Of a stretch of 64,000 bases of DNA, positions 9,288-18,380 are shown piece after piece; the first letter of the stretch is position 1; each line of letters starts with the position of its first letter. Where the stretch lies: NCBI GenBank assembly GCA_963772445.1, contig CAVYXK010000013.1:1-64000 (forward strand), read 5' to 3'. This DNA is from CAVYXK01 sp963772445. Its GTDB lineage: Bacteria > Pseudomonadota > Alphaproteobacteria > Acetobacterales > Acetobacteraceae. A model generated the notes under the pieces. It saw only the letters and a list, made by a program, of their open reading frames with translations, was not told where the DNA came from and made no database searches. Both the position numbers and the translations under genes were made by a program.

Positions 9288-9743
9288 TTACGCCTCATCG
9301 CGGCTGATCTCAGGGTCTGTCAGGAAGCGGAACAACTTGCGGCAGGTCGTGTCGAAGGAGCGCTGCGCGGTGTCGGACTGACCATAGGAGAGCAGCGGCC
9401 CGCCATCGTCGCCGATGACGGCGAGGACGACCTGCTTGATTGGCCGCCTCCGGAGGTCGCTGTCCATCTGCAATCGGCTGATGACCTCACCGCCGAGAGC
9501 CCAGACGTTGTCGCGGTGTCGGCGCAAAGTTTGGCGTGATAACTGCAAGGCCAGCAGGTCGCGCAGGAACGGCTTGAAGCATTCCACCATCCGCCGGCCA
9601 GGCGGAATATCGCGCGCCTCATACGCCCAGCTGCGAGGCCACTGATCGAGGTCCGGACAACAGGTCTGCAAGGGATCGGCGGCAGCCCGTTGCGCCGGTA
9701 CGCTGTCACGTCTGCCGGCAACTCCTTTGGGTCCCGCTGCCAT
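9288..9743 (-). CDS. ISL3-associated conserved hypothetical protein
   Basis: The 151-aa ORF diverges from the transposase inside the same element. Its central and C-terminal parts look conserved: DIPPGRRMVECFKPFLRDLL, LSRQTLRRHRDNVWALGGE and a closing SFDTTCRKLFRFL. I recognise this pattern from hypothetical proteins near transposases but know no function. No membrane segment is seen. The first 40 residues have a different, proline/alanine-rich character and overlap the transposase start region, so translation probably begins later than the first ATG. It could be an accessory or immunity-type passenger; that is a guess. Confidence 0.5.
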   Translation of the reverse strand: MAAGPKGVAGRRDSVPAQRAAADPLQTCCPDLDQWPRSWAYEARDIPPGRRMVECFKPFLRDLLALQLSRQTLRRHRDNVWALGGEVISRLQMDSDLRRRPIKQVVLAVIGDDGGPLLSYGQSDTAQRSFDTTCRKLFRFLTDPEISRDEA

Positions 9744-10989
9744 GCGGCTGATCTCCTTGCTGAACCACTACCAGCACTTTCCTGGGTTCGTTTACGAGAA
9801 GGCGCGACATTGCGCCGAAAGCCGAACCATCGAGATCAGCGTGCGGCCCCGCCGCGGCTCGAGGCCGGTGTGCTCGGGCTGTCGCAAGCCGGCGCCGGCC
9901 TATGATCACCTGAGCCTACGCCGGTTCGAATTCGTGCCCCTCTAGGGCTGCATGGTGGTGTTCCTCTATTGCATGCGACGGGTCGATTGCCGGGCCTGCG
10001 GCGTGCGGGTCGAAGCGGTCCCCTGGGGTGTCGGCAAGCACCAGCTGACCAAGGCCTACATGCTGTTCCTGGCGCACTGGGCGAGGAAGCTGTCCTGGCA
10101 GGAGACCGCCGGGTCGTTTCGCAGCACCTGGGACAAGGTCTGCCAGTCGGTCGAGTATGTCGTGCAGTGGGGAATCGAGCACCGGCAACTGGGGCCGATC
10201 GTGGCGATCGGCGTCGATGAGATCCAGTATGCCAGGGGACACAAATACCTGACGCTGGTCTATCAGATCGAGCAGCAGTGCACGCGCCTGCTATGGATCG
10301 GTCGCGAACGGACGGTGGAGAGCTTCGAGCAGTTCTTCACCCTGATCGGCGAACCATTGGCTGGGCAGATCGAGTTTGTGTGCTCGGACATGTGGCAGCC
10401 TTATCTGAGGGTGATTCGTGAGCGGTGCAGCCAGGCCATCCACATCCTCGATCGCTTCCATATTGTCGCCAAGATGAATGCCGCGCTGGACCAGGTGCGT
10501 GCCGCCGAGGCTCGCCGGCTGGCCCGGGACGGCTATGAGCCAGTCTTGAAGAAGACCCGCTGGTGTGTGCTCAAGCGCAAGGCCAACCTGACCGAGCATC
10601 AACGCTTCCGCCTGCGCGATCTGCTGCGCTACAACCTGCGGACCGTACGGGCCTATCTGCTGAAGGAGGACTTCCAGCAGTTCTGGGACTATGCTTCGCC
10701 GAGTTGGGCCGGCAAGTTCCTGGATGAATGGTGCGGTCAGGTCATGCGCTCCCGCATCGAGCCGATGAAGAAGATCGCCAGGACGCTACGCTCGCACCGC
10801 GCGCTGATCCTGAACTACTTCCGCGCCAGGAAGCAGCTCTCCAGCGGTGTGGTCGAGGGTCTGAACAACAAGGCCAAACTGACCATGCGAAAATCCTACG
10901 GGTTCCGTACGTTCCACGTCACCGAAATCGCCTTGTATCATGCACTTGGTAAGCTGCCGGAACCCCACGTCGCCCACAGATTCTTCTGA
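9742..10989 (+). pseudogene. ISL3-family transposase with internal amber stop
   Basis: The N-terminal part carries a zinc-binding motif (CSGCRKPAPAYDHL with CRACG further on) followed by the ISL3 DDE domain: VAIGVDEIQYARGHKYLTLV, VCSDMWQPY, DRFHIVAKMN and, near the end, VVEGLNNKAKL. The frame is interrupted once by a TAG at 9943-9945 between FEFVPL and GCMVVFLYCMR, where relatives carry Trp. One G-to-A change explains it. Restart at the ATG at 9952 would remove the first zinc half-site. The C terminus is complete. Confidence 0.85.
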
Positions 10990-11080
10990 CGAGGCGGAAT
11001 AACTTCCGCGTCGGGCTGAGCTATACATTCGGCCGGGACTTCAACATGTTCGGCCTCGTCGGCAGCTACCGGTTCTAGCC

Positions 11081-11338
11081 ATGCCAATCCTGAACCGCCG
11101 GCATCTGCTGCTTGGCACCGCGTTGCCGCTATTGTCCGGCTGCGCCTCCGCTGCGTTCGTCGCCGCCCACGGCGAACCGCTCCCGGTGCACAGCTTCCAC
11201 ACGTTGCTCGCCGACCTCGCCGCCCTGACGCGCAATGTCGTTCGCCTCGGTCGTGATCGGATCACCGCCATTCTCGCCACCCCCACCAAGGTTCAGCGTC
11301 GGGCGTTCGAGCTGCTCGGCGTAGCGATCGCCGCGTAG
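11081..11338 (+). pseudogene. chimeric ORF: lipoprotein leader joined to transposase tail
   Basis: The ORF opens with a lipoprotein-type leader (RRHLLLGTALPLLSGC, lipobox before Cys 20) placed 2 bases after the outer-membrane barrel gene, suggesting a two-gene operon. From about residue 35 the sequence changes to SFHTLLADLAALTRN and ends TPTKVQRRAFELLGV, which matches my memory of the C terminus of IS1634-like transposases. The likely history is insertion of such an element into the lipoprotein gene followed by loss of most of it. The 85-aa product is probably meaningless. Confidence 0.45.
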
Positions 11339-11657
11339 ACAGGTAGCCAACCCCAAAAACTGGCTAAATCAACCGCTTACGCTCATAAGCTGGTAAAGTT
11401 CGACCTAGCCCTGCTCCGGCGCGCCGGCTGTCGGCCAGACAAGAGGGTATCGTAACTACCCACGCCAAACAGCGGAGGCAATTTTTTGATAGCCATCTTC
11501 GTGCTCCGCTCTTATCCGATCATTGGGTCTACTATAAATCGTAAGGCAGCCGAGGACGCTGTTATCGCCGCCATTGCCGCGCTGTCGCGAGCAGCGGTTC
11601 TCCAACTGTCAGAAAGACTGGAATAGCCCGCATCATCGCCACCGCCTTGGTTATCGA

Positions 11658-12302
11658 TCATCTCCCGTCCGGACTTCCGCCCCAGCGGCCGAGTGGCGCC
11701 CGCCAGCCGAAGAAAATCGCCATCATTCGCAGAAGGATGCACACCGCGGTGCCAAGCAGCATCGGTCCGAGCGGCGGCAATCCCAGCACGTTTCCGACCG
11801 AAACGATCGCTCCGGCGACCAGTGCCGCTATGGCATAGAGATCCTCGCGCAGCACAAACGGGATTTCTCTTGCGAGAACATCCCGTGTCATCCCGCCGCC
11901 AACTCCCGAGATCATGCCAAGCACCGCCGCCATCACCGGATTGATCCCGTAGCTGATTGCCTTCTGCGCACCGGTGGCGGCGAAGAGGCCCAGTCCGAAG
12001 GCGTCCAGCACCAGCACGGGACGGCTAAGCGAGCGGACAACCGGATACGCGAAGAAGGTCAGCAACCCGCCACCGATCGCGATGGCAAAGTCGTGCCAAT
12101 TGGCGATGGTGGCAGGCGGCACTGCGCCGATCAGCACGTCGCGCGTTACGCCACCTGCCACTCCCACGACCCAGGACAGGAACAAGACCCCGAATATATC
12201 GAAGCGCTTCTGGATCGCGAGCACCGCGCCGCTGAGCGCAAAAATGAACGTACCGGCGCCATCGAGAGAGGCCATCAGAACCGGAGCGAAAGCGGCGTGC
12301 AT
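11658..12302 (-). CDS. TRIC/UPF0126-family cation channel
   Basis: This is a small inner-membrane protein of the bacterial trimeric intracellular cation channel family, which forms homotrimeric K+/Na+-conducting pores. It has about seven hydrophobic helices in two pseudo-repeats. Each repeat carries the signature Gly-Gly-x-x-Arg-Asp: GVAGGVTRDVL near residue 50 and GVGGGMTRDVL near 135. The length (about 214 aa) is typical. I favour the ATG at 12302; an in-frame ATG at 12347 would overlap the upstream hydrolase gene by 34 bases. Neither has a clear ribosome site, so translational coupling to the upstream gene is likely. No frameshift is seen. Confidence 0.85.
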   Translation of the reverse strand: MHAAFAPVLMASLDGAGTFIFALSGAVLAIQKRFDIFGVLFLSWVVGVAGGVTRDVLIGAVPPATIANWHDFAIAIGGGLLTFFAYPVVRSLSRPVLVLDAFGLGLFAATGAQKAISYGINPVMAAVLGMISGVGGGMTRDVLAREIPFVLREDLYAIAALVAGAIVSVGNVLGLPPLGPMLLGTAVCILLRMMAIFFGWRAPLGRWGGSPDGR

Positions 12303-12313
12303 GTGACCGAAGG

Positions 12314-13597
12314 TCAGGCAGCGGCGACGGGTCCATCGATCAGCCATGCACTCGCAGCGGCGAGCATCGCCTCGATCCCGGTGCGCAGGGTGGGATTGAT
12401 GACCGGAGCAAAGTCAGGAGCATGGTTGGCGGGGATTTCATCAAGTTTGCCAGCCTGCTCGGCCGCTCTGTATTTGTCCGGGTCGATGCCGCCGATCACC
12501 CAAAACACTGCAGGTACGTTCCATGCGGCGCCGAAGAGGCCGAAGTCCTCGCTGGCCGGCGCCGGTTCAATCTCGTGTACCTGGTCAGCGCCGAAATGGC
12601 GCTCCAGCGCCGCCACCACCTTCCGGGTCGCGATCTCGTCGTTCCGCGTCAGCGGATATTGGCTCAGCACCGAGTACTCCGGCGGCTTCGGCGCGCCCGA
12701 GGCAGCCGCCTCCGCCTCGAGAATACGCTTGACTGCGGCCAGCACGCGCGTGCGCACTTCATCCTTGAAGGTGCGAACGTTAAGCCGGAGCAGGGCGTGG
12801 TCTGGGATGACGTTCTCGTTCATTCCCGCGCGCAGTGTACCGACGGTAACCACGGCACTGTCTGTCATGGCGACCTCGCGCGACACCACCGTCTGCATGC
12901 GCATCACGGCGGCAGCCGCCATAACAACTGGGTCGATGCTCTTTTGCGGCATCGAGCCGTGCGCGCCGCGTCCGAACAGAGTCACCTCCCAGCTATCTCC
13001 AGCCGAGAGAATGGTGCCGGTACGCCACCCGATCTGCCCGGCGCTGAGCGGCATTACATGCTGGCCGAGCGTCACGTCCGGCTTCGGAAAGCGCTCAACC
13101 ATACCGTCCGTGATCATGGCGCGGGCGCCCTGGCCGGTCTCCTCTCCGGGCTGGAACACGGCGATCGCAGTGCCATTCCATTTTTGGCGATTCTCAGCCA
13201 GGAGCCGTGTCGCCCCCATCAGCCACGCCACGTGCATGTCATGTCCACAGGAATGCGCGATCGAGGTGGCCTGGCCGAAGCGGTCAGTGCCACTTTCCTG
13301 GCTGGCATAGGGTAGACCCGTGCTTTCCTGGATCGGCAATGCGTCCATATCAGCACGTAGCAGCACCGTTGCGCCGCTCCCATTGCGCAGCAACCCCACG
13401 ACGCCGGTGCCGCCCACCTTTTCGGTCACATCGTAACCGTTCTCCCGCAACCATGCCGCAGCAATGTTTGCGGTTCGATGCTCTTGCATTGATAATTCGG
13501 GGTGGGCGTGGATATCTTTGTAAATCCCTTCCAACCTGGCGAGCAGATCTCCCGAGGGGCGAGACAACACATCAACCGGTTCGGTATGCTCTGTCAT
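12314..13597 (-). CDS. M20-family amidohydrolase (hippurate hydrolase-like)
   Basis: This is a cytoplasmic zinc (or Mn) amidohydrolase that cleaves N-acyl amino acids such as hippurate or related amides. The ATG at 13597 follows an AGGAG box by 9 bases and gives 427 aa, the normal length. Metal and catalytic motifs are in place: LRADMDALPIQE near residue 77, SCGHDMH near 111, PGEETGQGA near 146, GAHGSMP near 208 in the dimerisation domain, and PASEDFG near 366. It is followed directly by the TRIC channel on the same strand. An 86-codon in-frame extension upstream (to 13855) has no start signal and is ignored. The exact substrate is unknown. Confidence 0.88.
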   Translation of the reverse strand: MTEHTEPVDVLSRPSGDLLARLEGIYKDIHAHPELSMQEHRTANIAAAWLRENGYDVTEKVGGTGVVGLLRNGSGATVLLRADMDALPIQESTGLPYASQESGTDRFGQATSIAHSCGHDMHVAWLMGATRLLAENRQKWNGTAIAVFQPGEETGQGARAMITDGMVERFPKPDVTLGQHVMPLSAGQIGWRTGTILSAGDSWEVTLFGRGAHGSMPQKSIDPVVMAAAAVMRMQTVVSREVAMTDSAVVTVGTLRAGMNENVIPDHALLRLNVRTFKDEVRTRVLAAVKRILEAEAAASGAPKPPEYSVLSQYPLTRNDEIATRKVVAALERHFGADQVHEIEPAPASEDFGLFGAAWNVPAVFWVIGGIDPDKYRAAEQAGKLDEIPANHAPDFAPVINPTLRTGIEAMLAAASAWLIDGPVAAA

Positions 13598-14042
13598 AGA
13601 GTCTTCTCCTGTTGCTGGGTCGGCCACCACGGGATCGCATCGAAGCCGGACGTCGGGGGGACCAACGACGGCCATGATCTCTCGGCTGATCCGAAGAGCC
13701 GCTTTGTGTGACAGGGCATCGGGGTGCTCGATGAGTGCCAATAGCTGCACGATTCGCAGCCGGCGGGCTGCATCGGTGGAACGATCCATACCGTCCATGC
13801 ACAGCAGGCACATTGTCGCATCACTCCCGGCTCGGGTTGCCTGGAAGGCCCACAAATCCCGCTAGCGCCAGCCTCTCCGGACCGTGCAAAATACGCCTGG
13901 AGACTGCGGTTCCCAAGGCGGCCCAGTTCATCATCGCCGAAACCGCACTCCGGGCATTGAAAGCACTAAAATCCCTCACCCATTGCGACGGCGGACTAAT
14001 TAGAACCGAGCCGCTTGTGGAAGGTGTTCCGACATGTCGGTA

Positions 14043-14762
14043 AGGTGATCACGGCAAGCCCGTTGCCTTTGCCAGCGTGCCGGTTGAGGCCTACCACCAG
14101 GCGCAGCAGTTGCACAGAGTGCTGCACGAGCTTGGGGCGACGCCGACGACCCCGACGACCATCCTGAGCGACGGGGCCGAAGGACCGAGGTCTCTTGGGA
14201 GATCGCGAGCGTCGGCCCGACCCGGCACGTGTTGGACTGGTTCCACCTGTCGATGCGGATCCAGCATGTCGCCCAAACGGTCAAAGGTTGGCCAGATGCG
14301 ACCGCCAGGGACCGTCAGGAAGGCGCCCAGCTGGCCGACATCATCGAGCAGCATATCCGCTGGCGTCTATGGCACGGCCAGGTGGAGCGAGCACTCGATC
14401 TCATGGCAAAAGCCGCGGCGCCGGATGCAGCCTCAGCGAGCAAGCTGGCCGGGGTGCTTCGCGGGCTTGAGACATACGTAGCCGGACACGCCGAACTGAT
14501 TATCGACTACGCGGTGGCCCGGCGTCGGGAGGAGCCGATATCGGCGGCGGCGACGGAGAGCACGGTGCAGTGGTTGCTGTACCGGCGGATGAACGCCAGC
14601 CAGCAGATGCGATGGTCACCCGCGCCGAGCGCACCTGATGCTCAAAGTTCGGACTTCGGTTGTGAACGGCACGCTCGACCGGGATCATGCCTCTGCCGAA
14701 TGGCAGGCCAGGCGTCCGTTTCGTCAGGCTGCTTGATCACCCCCAGGTTCTCGACGGTCTCC
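14043..14762 (+). pseudogene. ISKra4-family transposase remnant (3' part plus right end)
   Basis: The region matches the second half of the intact transposase at 47538-49034. One frame gives HRVLHELGATPTTPTTILSDG; after a shift near 14205 another gives LDWFHLSMRIQHVAQTVKGW, then ESTVQWLLYRRMNASQQMRW. A further shift near 14625 leads to a degraded C terminus. It ends with CACCCCCAGGTTCTCGACGGTCTCC (in two parts, 14738-14762), one mismatch from the terminal repeat of the complete element. The 5' half is missing. Probably a relic of the same IS type. Confidence 0.75.
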
Positions 14763-14973
14763 GTGTAAAAAGCCCCATCGAAGACGGGAGCGACATAGGC
14801 AAGCAGGCGGCCACCCTTACTGGAGGGCGTCCCACCCGGCCAGGAGTTGAGGAGGGTTCGCCAAGGAGCTACACTAGACCCTGACCCGGGCAGACCACCG
14901 AGCTGGATATTTCCCATGGCGGGCTATGCGTGTATCGCTTGATGTAGCGCACGCCTGTTACGCGGAGGAACAC

Positions 14974-15375
14974 ATGATTCCCATCGTCGATCTGAAGACC
15001 GAGTTCGCCAAGCTGAAGATGCTCAAGGGTCGCACCCCAACTTCATCCGAGGCCGAGCGCGAGGGTGCTTTCGGACGCGTGGCGCCCTATCGCGACGGCG
15101 CTATCTTCACCGCCAAGTTCGCCGGCCGAAGCGCCTGGGAGCGGCACCCGCAGGGCGACGAGATCGTGCAGATCGTGGATGGCACGACGACACTCCACCT
15201 GATCACCGAGCAGGGACGGCAGTCGGTGACGCTCGGCGCTGGAATGATGGTGGTCGTTCCGCAGAACACCTGGCATCAGTTCGAAGCGCCTGACGGCGTG
15301 TGCGTGATGACGGCGACGCCGCAACCTACCGATCATCTGCGGGTTGATGTCGAGGACCCGCGCATGGTGGGTTAG
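14974..15375 (+). CDS. small cupin-domain protein
   Basis: The 133-aa protein is a single cupin barrel, likely a metal-binding sensor or isomerase-type protein in the cytoplasm. The ATG at 14974 follows GCGGAGGAA at ideal spacing, so I reject the longer start at 14926. Visible motifs are WERHPQGDEIVQIVDG (cupin motif 1, His and Glu ligands) and VVVPQNTWHQFEAPDG (motif 2 with His). No second barrel or DNA-binding domain is present. It stands alone between an IS remnant and the convergent Rieske gene, so its substrate or partner cannot be inferred. Confidence 0.8.
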   Translation: MIPIVDLKTEFAKLKMLKGRTPTSSEAEREGAFGRVAPYRDGAIFTAKFAGRSAWERHPQGDEIVQIVDGTTTLHLITEQGRQSVTLGAGMMVVVPQNTWHQFEAPDGVCVMTATPQPTDHLRVDVEDPRMVG

Positions 15376-15859
15376 TTTTAGCGAGTAGCTGCGCTCTACT
15401 GGAGACATACGAGGAGGATGCTGGTGTGATACCTCCTGGACCCGTGCTCCGCTCAATGGGCTGAATTGGTCGAGGAGAGCGGCATCGTTGAGATCGGTGG
15501 CAGACCAAACTTATCGAGCTGTACGCTTCGACCTTTCCGTTCAGTCTCCGGGCGGTGGAGAGGCGAAGAGAATCAAAGACGAGCTCGGAACGGGTCGGGA
15601 ACTACTGTTCGACAATAACACGCGATAATAGTCCTTCTCGCGTGTTATATCCATAGCTGCCGAGCGGCCCCAACGGCGGCCTGACACCTGCCTCGGGTCG
15701 TCGCTGCTACCGGGCAGGTGTCGTGTCGCCGGCTGGCGAGCGCGGCTGCATTATCAGCCATTCCGCGACGGGGCCCGAGGCGGTGCTGCAGCCCCCGCGC
15801 GGCCGAACCTTGTTGCGATATTATCGGGCGGGCGTCCGCCGGACCAGCAACTCGGCGAC
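15376..15859. other. gap between cupin and Rieske genes
   Basis: No convincing gene is visible. The stretch contains one strong inverted repeat at 15615-15648 (listed separately). It separates two convergent genes, so a terminator function is expected somewhere here. Confidence 0.4.
15615..15648. terminator. 11-bp perfect inverted repeat, possible terminator or IS end
   Basis: Arms ATAACACGCGA (15615-15625) and TCGCGTGTTAT (15638-15648) are separated by 12 bases. It lies between convergent genes, so a bidirectional terminator is plausible although no T-run follows. Thirteen bases (TAACACGCGATAA) recur as the complement at 42622-42634, which argues for a mobile-element end instead. Confidence 0.35.
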
Positions 15860-17050
15860 TCAGGCAATCTCTTTCAGGTACCACTTCGTCCAGTCGATCA
15901 CCTTTGCTTCCATGGGCGCATACGGGCCGGGCTCGTAGAAGCGGGAATTAACGCCTAGCTGGTTGTCCTCAACGATTCGCTTGTCCGCCTCGCTCGTCAC
16001 CCGCCACATCCAGATGAGCTTCTCCAGGTCGTAGTGCACCCCTTCCCTCGCGTTCCCATTCACAAGCCATACCACCTCTAAGGAGGACGTCATCGGCGTG
16101 TGCGGTATGAAGCGGTAGAGCACGCCGTGATCGGCGTAAGCGATAAAGAATGATGACGGGGCGAAGTTGAGGGATGTAACACCACCGTCATAGTCGGTGA
16201 ACGCACCCATAAGCGGCGCCACCGGCTTGCCGTCCTCTGAGCCGGTGCATGCCCCATCATACAGTGAATAGCGGCGCCCGACGATAGACTGCTCGCCGAT
16301 TTCCGAACCGACGCGGTAGTCGATCGGGCCGACCTTGATCCCGAGCGCACGCGTGCGGGCTTCCATCGCTTCATTGAGCTTGGCGACACGTTCGATCGGC
16401 TTCTCGGCTGAGTGCAGCCGTGAGTATTCCGGGTGCGCCGGGGCGCAGTGGTAGCATTCAAGATAGTTCTCGACCGCTAATTTCCAATTTGCTGCGAACG
16501 GATAGGTCTCCCGGTGCGCCACCCGCGCGCTTGCCCACCCGTACGGACCGACTGTGGCAGTGATGGCGGCGCGCGCTCTGTTCATTGAAAGAGGCTTGTC
16601 CGCGATCGAGATGAAAACCAGACCCTCGACCACCTCGATATAGGTCGGCTTCAGGCCGTGAGACGAGAGGTCGAAATCGGCTGGCATGAGGCGAGCTGCT
16701 GCAAGTCTACCATCGAGCTCGTAAATCCATCCGTGGTAGGGGCAGATCAGCTGTGAGACGTGGCCAGAGCTGCCCCTGCATATGCGCGAGCCGCGGTGCC
16801 TACAGACGTTGGCAAAGGCGCGCAATTGCATGTCCTTCCCGCGTACAATGATAACGCTCTCGTCCGCCATCTCTTGTAGGAACCAGTCGCCAGGATTAGG
16901 CGCGCTGGACTGATGGCCCGCTAGGATCCAATAGCGGCCGAAAATACGGTCCATATCTCGCGCGAAGACCTCCGGACTGTTGTACAGCCCCTGCTGCAGT
17001 GAATGGGCGACGGGTTGGCTGCGTACCAAGTCGGCGATGAGCTTGCTCAT
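15860..17050 (-). CDS. Rieske oxygenase alpha subunit (betaine/N-demethylase type)
   Basis: This is an oxygenase subunit that uses a [2Fe-2S] Rieske cluster and a mononuclear iron to hydroxylate, typically to N-demethylate betaines. It is 396 aa with an N-terminal Rieske domain (CRHRG near residue 84 and CPYHGW near 104). The catalytic iron motif ENYLECYHCAPAHPEYS near 195 supplies two His, and an Asp is expected in the C-terminal part. The ENYLECYHC pattern is shared with glycine betaine (GbcA) and stachydrine (Stc2) demethylases. The start ATG at 17050 is the natural family start. A second, broken Rieske gene lies at 21398-22559 beside flavoprotein demethylases. The reductase partner is not in the window. 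Confidence 0.87.
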   Translation of the reverse strand: MSKLIADLVRSQPVAHSLQQGLYNSPEVFARDMDRIFGRYWILAGHQSSAPNPGDWFLQEMADESVIIVRGKDMQLRAFANVCRHRGSRICRGSSGHVSQLICPYHGWIYELDGRLAAARLMPADFDLSSHGLKPTYIEVVEGLVFISIADKPLSMNRARAAITATVGPYGWASARVAHRETYPFAANWKLAVENYLECYHCAPAHPEYSRLHSAEKPIERVAKLNEAMEARTRALGIKVGPIDYRVGSEIGEQSIVGRRYSLYDGACTGSEDGKPVAPLMGAFTDYDGGVTSLNFAPSSFFIAYADHGVLYRFIPHTPMTSSLEVVWLVNGNAREGVHYDLEKLIWMWRVTSEADKRIVEDNQLGVNSRFYEPGPYAPMEAKVIDWTKWYLKEIA

Positions 17051-17433
17051 GTAGGGATCCCTATTTCTACGACTGTAGTGGCGTTTGCCGAATGCAGAAG
17101 TACGCGTCGCGATATCTCACGGCGAACCGGCGCCCACCACAAAGGGCCAACCTTGCACGAGCGGGCAAATCGCATGCAGCGCGCCCTCCTACCCGAACCT
17201 TCTCGCCATTGTGCCCTCCCTCGACAATCATACCGGGCCCCTTGGCCAGTGTCAGCTGCCATCAGTTATGCTCAATTCCCGCAGCGACCTGGGTCCCGCT
17301 AGGACCGACGACGGCCTCACGCACTGATCAGCGTCTGCTCCGCCGCCTCCGTGCTGCTGATCCGCGCCTCGCGCGGGCTGGCGCAGGCTGCGGGACCCAA
17401 GATTGGACGACGTAGCCGTAGCGTAGGTACGGT
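17051..17433. other. gap upstream of the Rieske gene
   Basis: It presumably contains the promoter of the minus-strand Rieske gene. I see no intact ORF. The right part may hold unreadable debris of the mechanosensitive channel gene whose tail follows. Confidence 0.35.
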
Positions 17434-17670
17434 CAGGACGGGCGCGTCGTGAACCTGCAGGTGGTGGACGCAACGGAACGAGCCATCCAGCTCCGGGTAT
17501 CGGCGAGCGCACGCAACTCTCCCGATGCATGGGACCTTCGCTGCCAGGTGAGGGAGAAGCTAATCGGCTTCCTTCAGAGCGAGTATCCCAATGCGTTGCC
17601 GAAATTCCGGGCCGAGCTTGCCTCCGACCCCGCTAGCGCGGACCAAGGGAGCGAGCCCCGAGCTGCCTGA
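17434..17670 (+). pseudogene. C-terminal remnant of an MscS-family channel
   Basis: The fragment reads DGRVVNLQVVDATERAIQLR, then WDLRCQVREKLIGFLQSEYP. This matches the cytoplasmic C-terminal domain of small-conductance mechanosensitive channels from related bacteria (from memory: LQVTDATER..AWDLRCEVREKLIAFLQ). The membrane and beta domains are absent upstream, so only the tail survived. Confidence 0.6.
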
Positions 17671-18004
17671 CGCTTTTTCCATCGCCTGCTTGACGGAACC
17701 GAAATCCGTCAGCCGATCGCGAGCAGCTCCTTCAGGTGGCCATGGCCGTGATGCTGGTCACACATTGGAGGTGGTCCGTCCGCCCTAGACTGCGCCGTTG
17801 CGCTATGACCTCAGGTCAAGTTGTGCCGGTAAAACGATGTCGCTTTTTGACCTGCGGCGTCATCGATCCCGGTCGTTGAACGGCGCCATCTGCGCACCAG
17901 GCAACGGAGCCTTTCGCTTGCCGCGTGTCGGGAGGCGCGGGCGTCGTTCGTCTTCAAGGTACCGGCGCAGGCGCAAGGCGACGATGATCAAAGGAGAGGC
18001 AGCA

Positions 18005-18175
18005 GTGAGGAAAATCCTTTTGATGATGATCAGGACACTGAGCATCGCAACCGCAGTCATGGCCCATCCCGTTGGTGAGCGTTCTCCGGGCGCTGCCATC
18101 GCTACTGGCTATAGCCAGGCCCGCGTCCTTGAGCCCCGGCTCACGCGGAAACGTGGTCGAAGTCTGAAAGCATAG
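18005..18175 (+). CDS. possible small exported protein
   Basis: A GTG at 18005 follows AAGGAGAGG at good spacing. The 56-aa product begins with a signal-like stretch (RKILLMMIRTLSIATAVMA, predicted cleavage near AHP) followed by a basic tail. No family is recognised. The surrounding 17.7-18.4 kb contains no other gene apart from the next small ORF. It may be real or incidental. Confidence 0.3.
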   Translation: MRKILLMMIRTLSIATAVMAHPVGERSPGAAIATGYSQARVLEPRLTRKRGRSLKA

Positions 18176-18196
18176 CGGCACGGAGAGAAGCTCCCC

Positions 18197-18340
18197 ATGA
18201 TCGCAGTCATGCTAATTGCTGGACTAACGCTACTTGTCGCCCTCTGCGTCGGCCACTCGATAGCACCTTCGTCACGCACGTTGACCGTGAACACGCTCGA
18301 GCAGCCTTGGCCATACCTCGCCGGCCTGTCCGCGATCTGA
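18197..18340 (+). CDS. possible small membrane protein
   Basis: The 47-aa ORF starts at an ATG preceded by GGAGAG and opens with a single hydrophobic helix (MIAVMLIAGLTLLVALCVG) followed by a short polar tail. It lies 21 bases after the other small ORF, so both could be one transcript. No homologue is recalled. Confidence 0.3.
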   Translation: MIAVMLIAGLTLLVALCVGHSIAPSSRTLTVNTLEQPWPYLAGLSAI

Positions 18341-18380
18341 GATCATCCTGTTCGCCGCGCCAGCAGCCAAGCAAGCCGCA

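Larger units (their letters stand above)
9119..10995 (+). mobile_element. ISL3-family insertion sequence with passenger gene
   Basis: The element is bounded by an 8-bp direct duplication GGAATAAC (9111-9118 and 10996-11003), the size expected for ISL3. The ends are inverted: left GGCTCGTCAG..CTGTGGG, right complement GCCTCGTCAG..CTGTGGG, about 18 of 23 positions alike. It carries a transposase with an internal amber codon and a minus-strand passenger ORF. A stem GTGGACAACGC/GCGTTGCCCAC lies near 9199-9226. Bases 9119-9287 contain no gene. Confidence 0.85.
8649..11078 (+). pseudogene. outer-membrane beta-barrel protein split by ISL3 element
   Basis: The first part (8649-9118) encodes alternating amphipathic strands such as WYLSAGARVGIST, FEAYVVDTYFAGAGLYLQHW and DEVGISIGTRR. 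The frame is interrupted after EQVWNN. Reading resumes at 10996 with NNFRVGLSYTFGRDF and ends GLVGSYRF, a terminal Phe typical of proteins assembled by the BAM complex. Removing 9119-10995 and one copy of the GGAATAAC duplication restores one continuous frame, so the insertion is certain. The 5' start is unclear: the ATG at 8649 has no export signal, so the true beginning may also be lost. The specific function is unknown. Confidence 0.75.

Noticed and set aside
11574..13310. 578-codon plus-strand ORF
   Set aside because: Antisense to the TRIC and M20 genes, which have full motif sets; composition is Arg/Ser-rich as in shadow frames.
13611..13855. N-terminal extension of the M20 hydrolase (86 codons)
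   Set aside because: The internal ATG at 13597 has AGGAG at ideal spacing and gives the family-standard length; the extension has no homology I can see.
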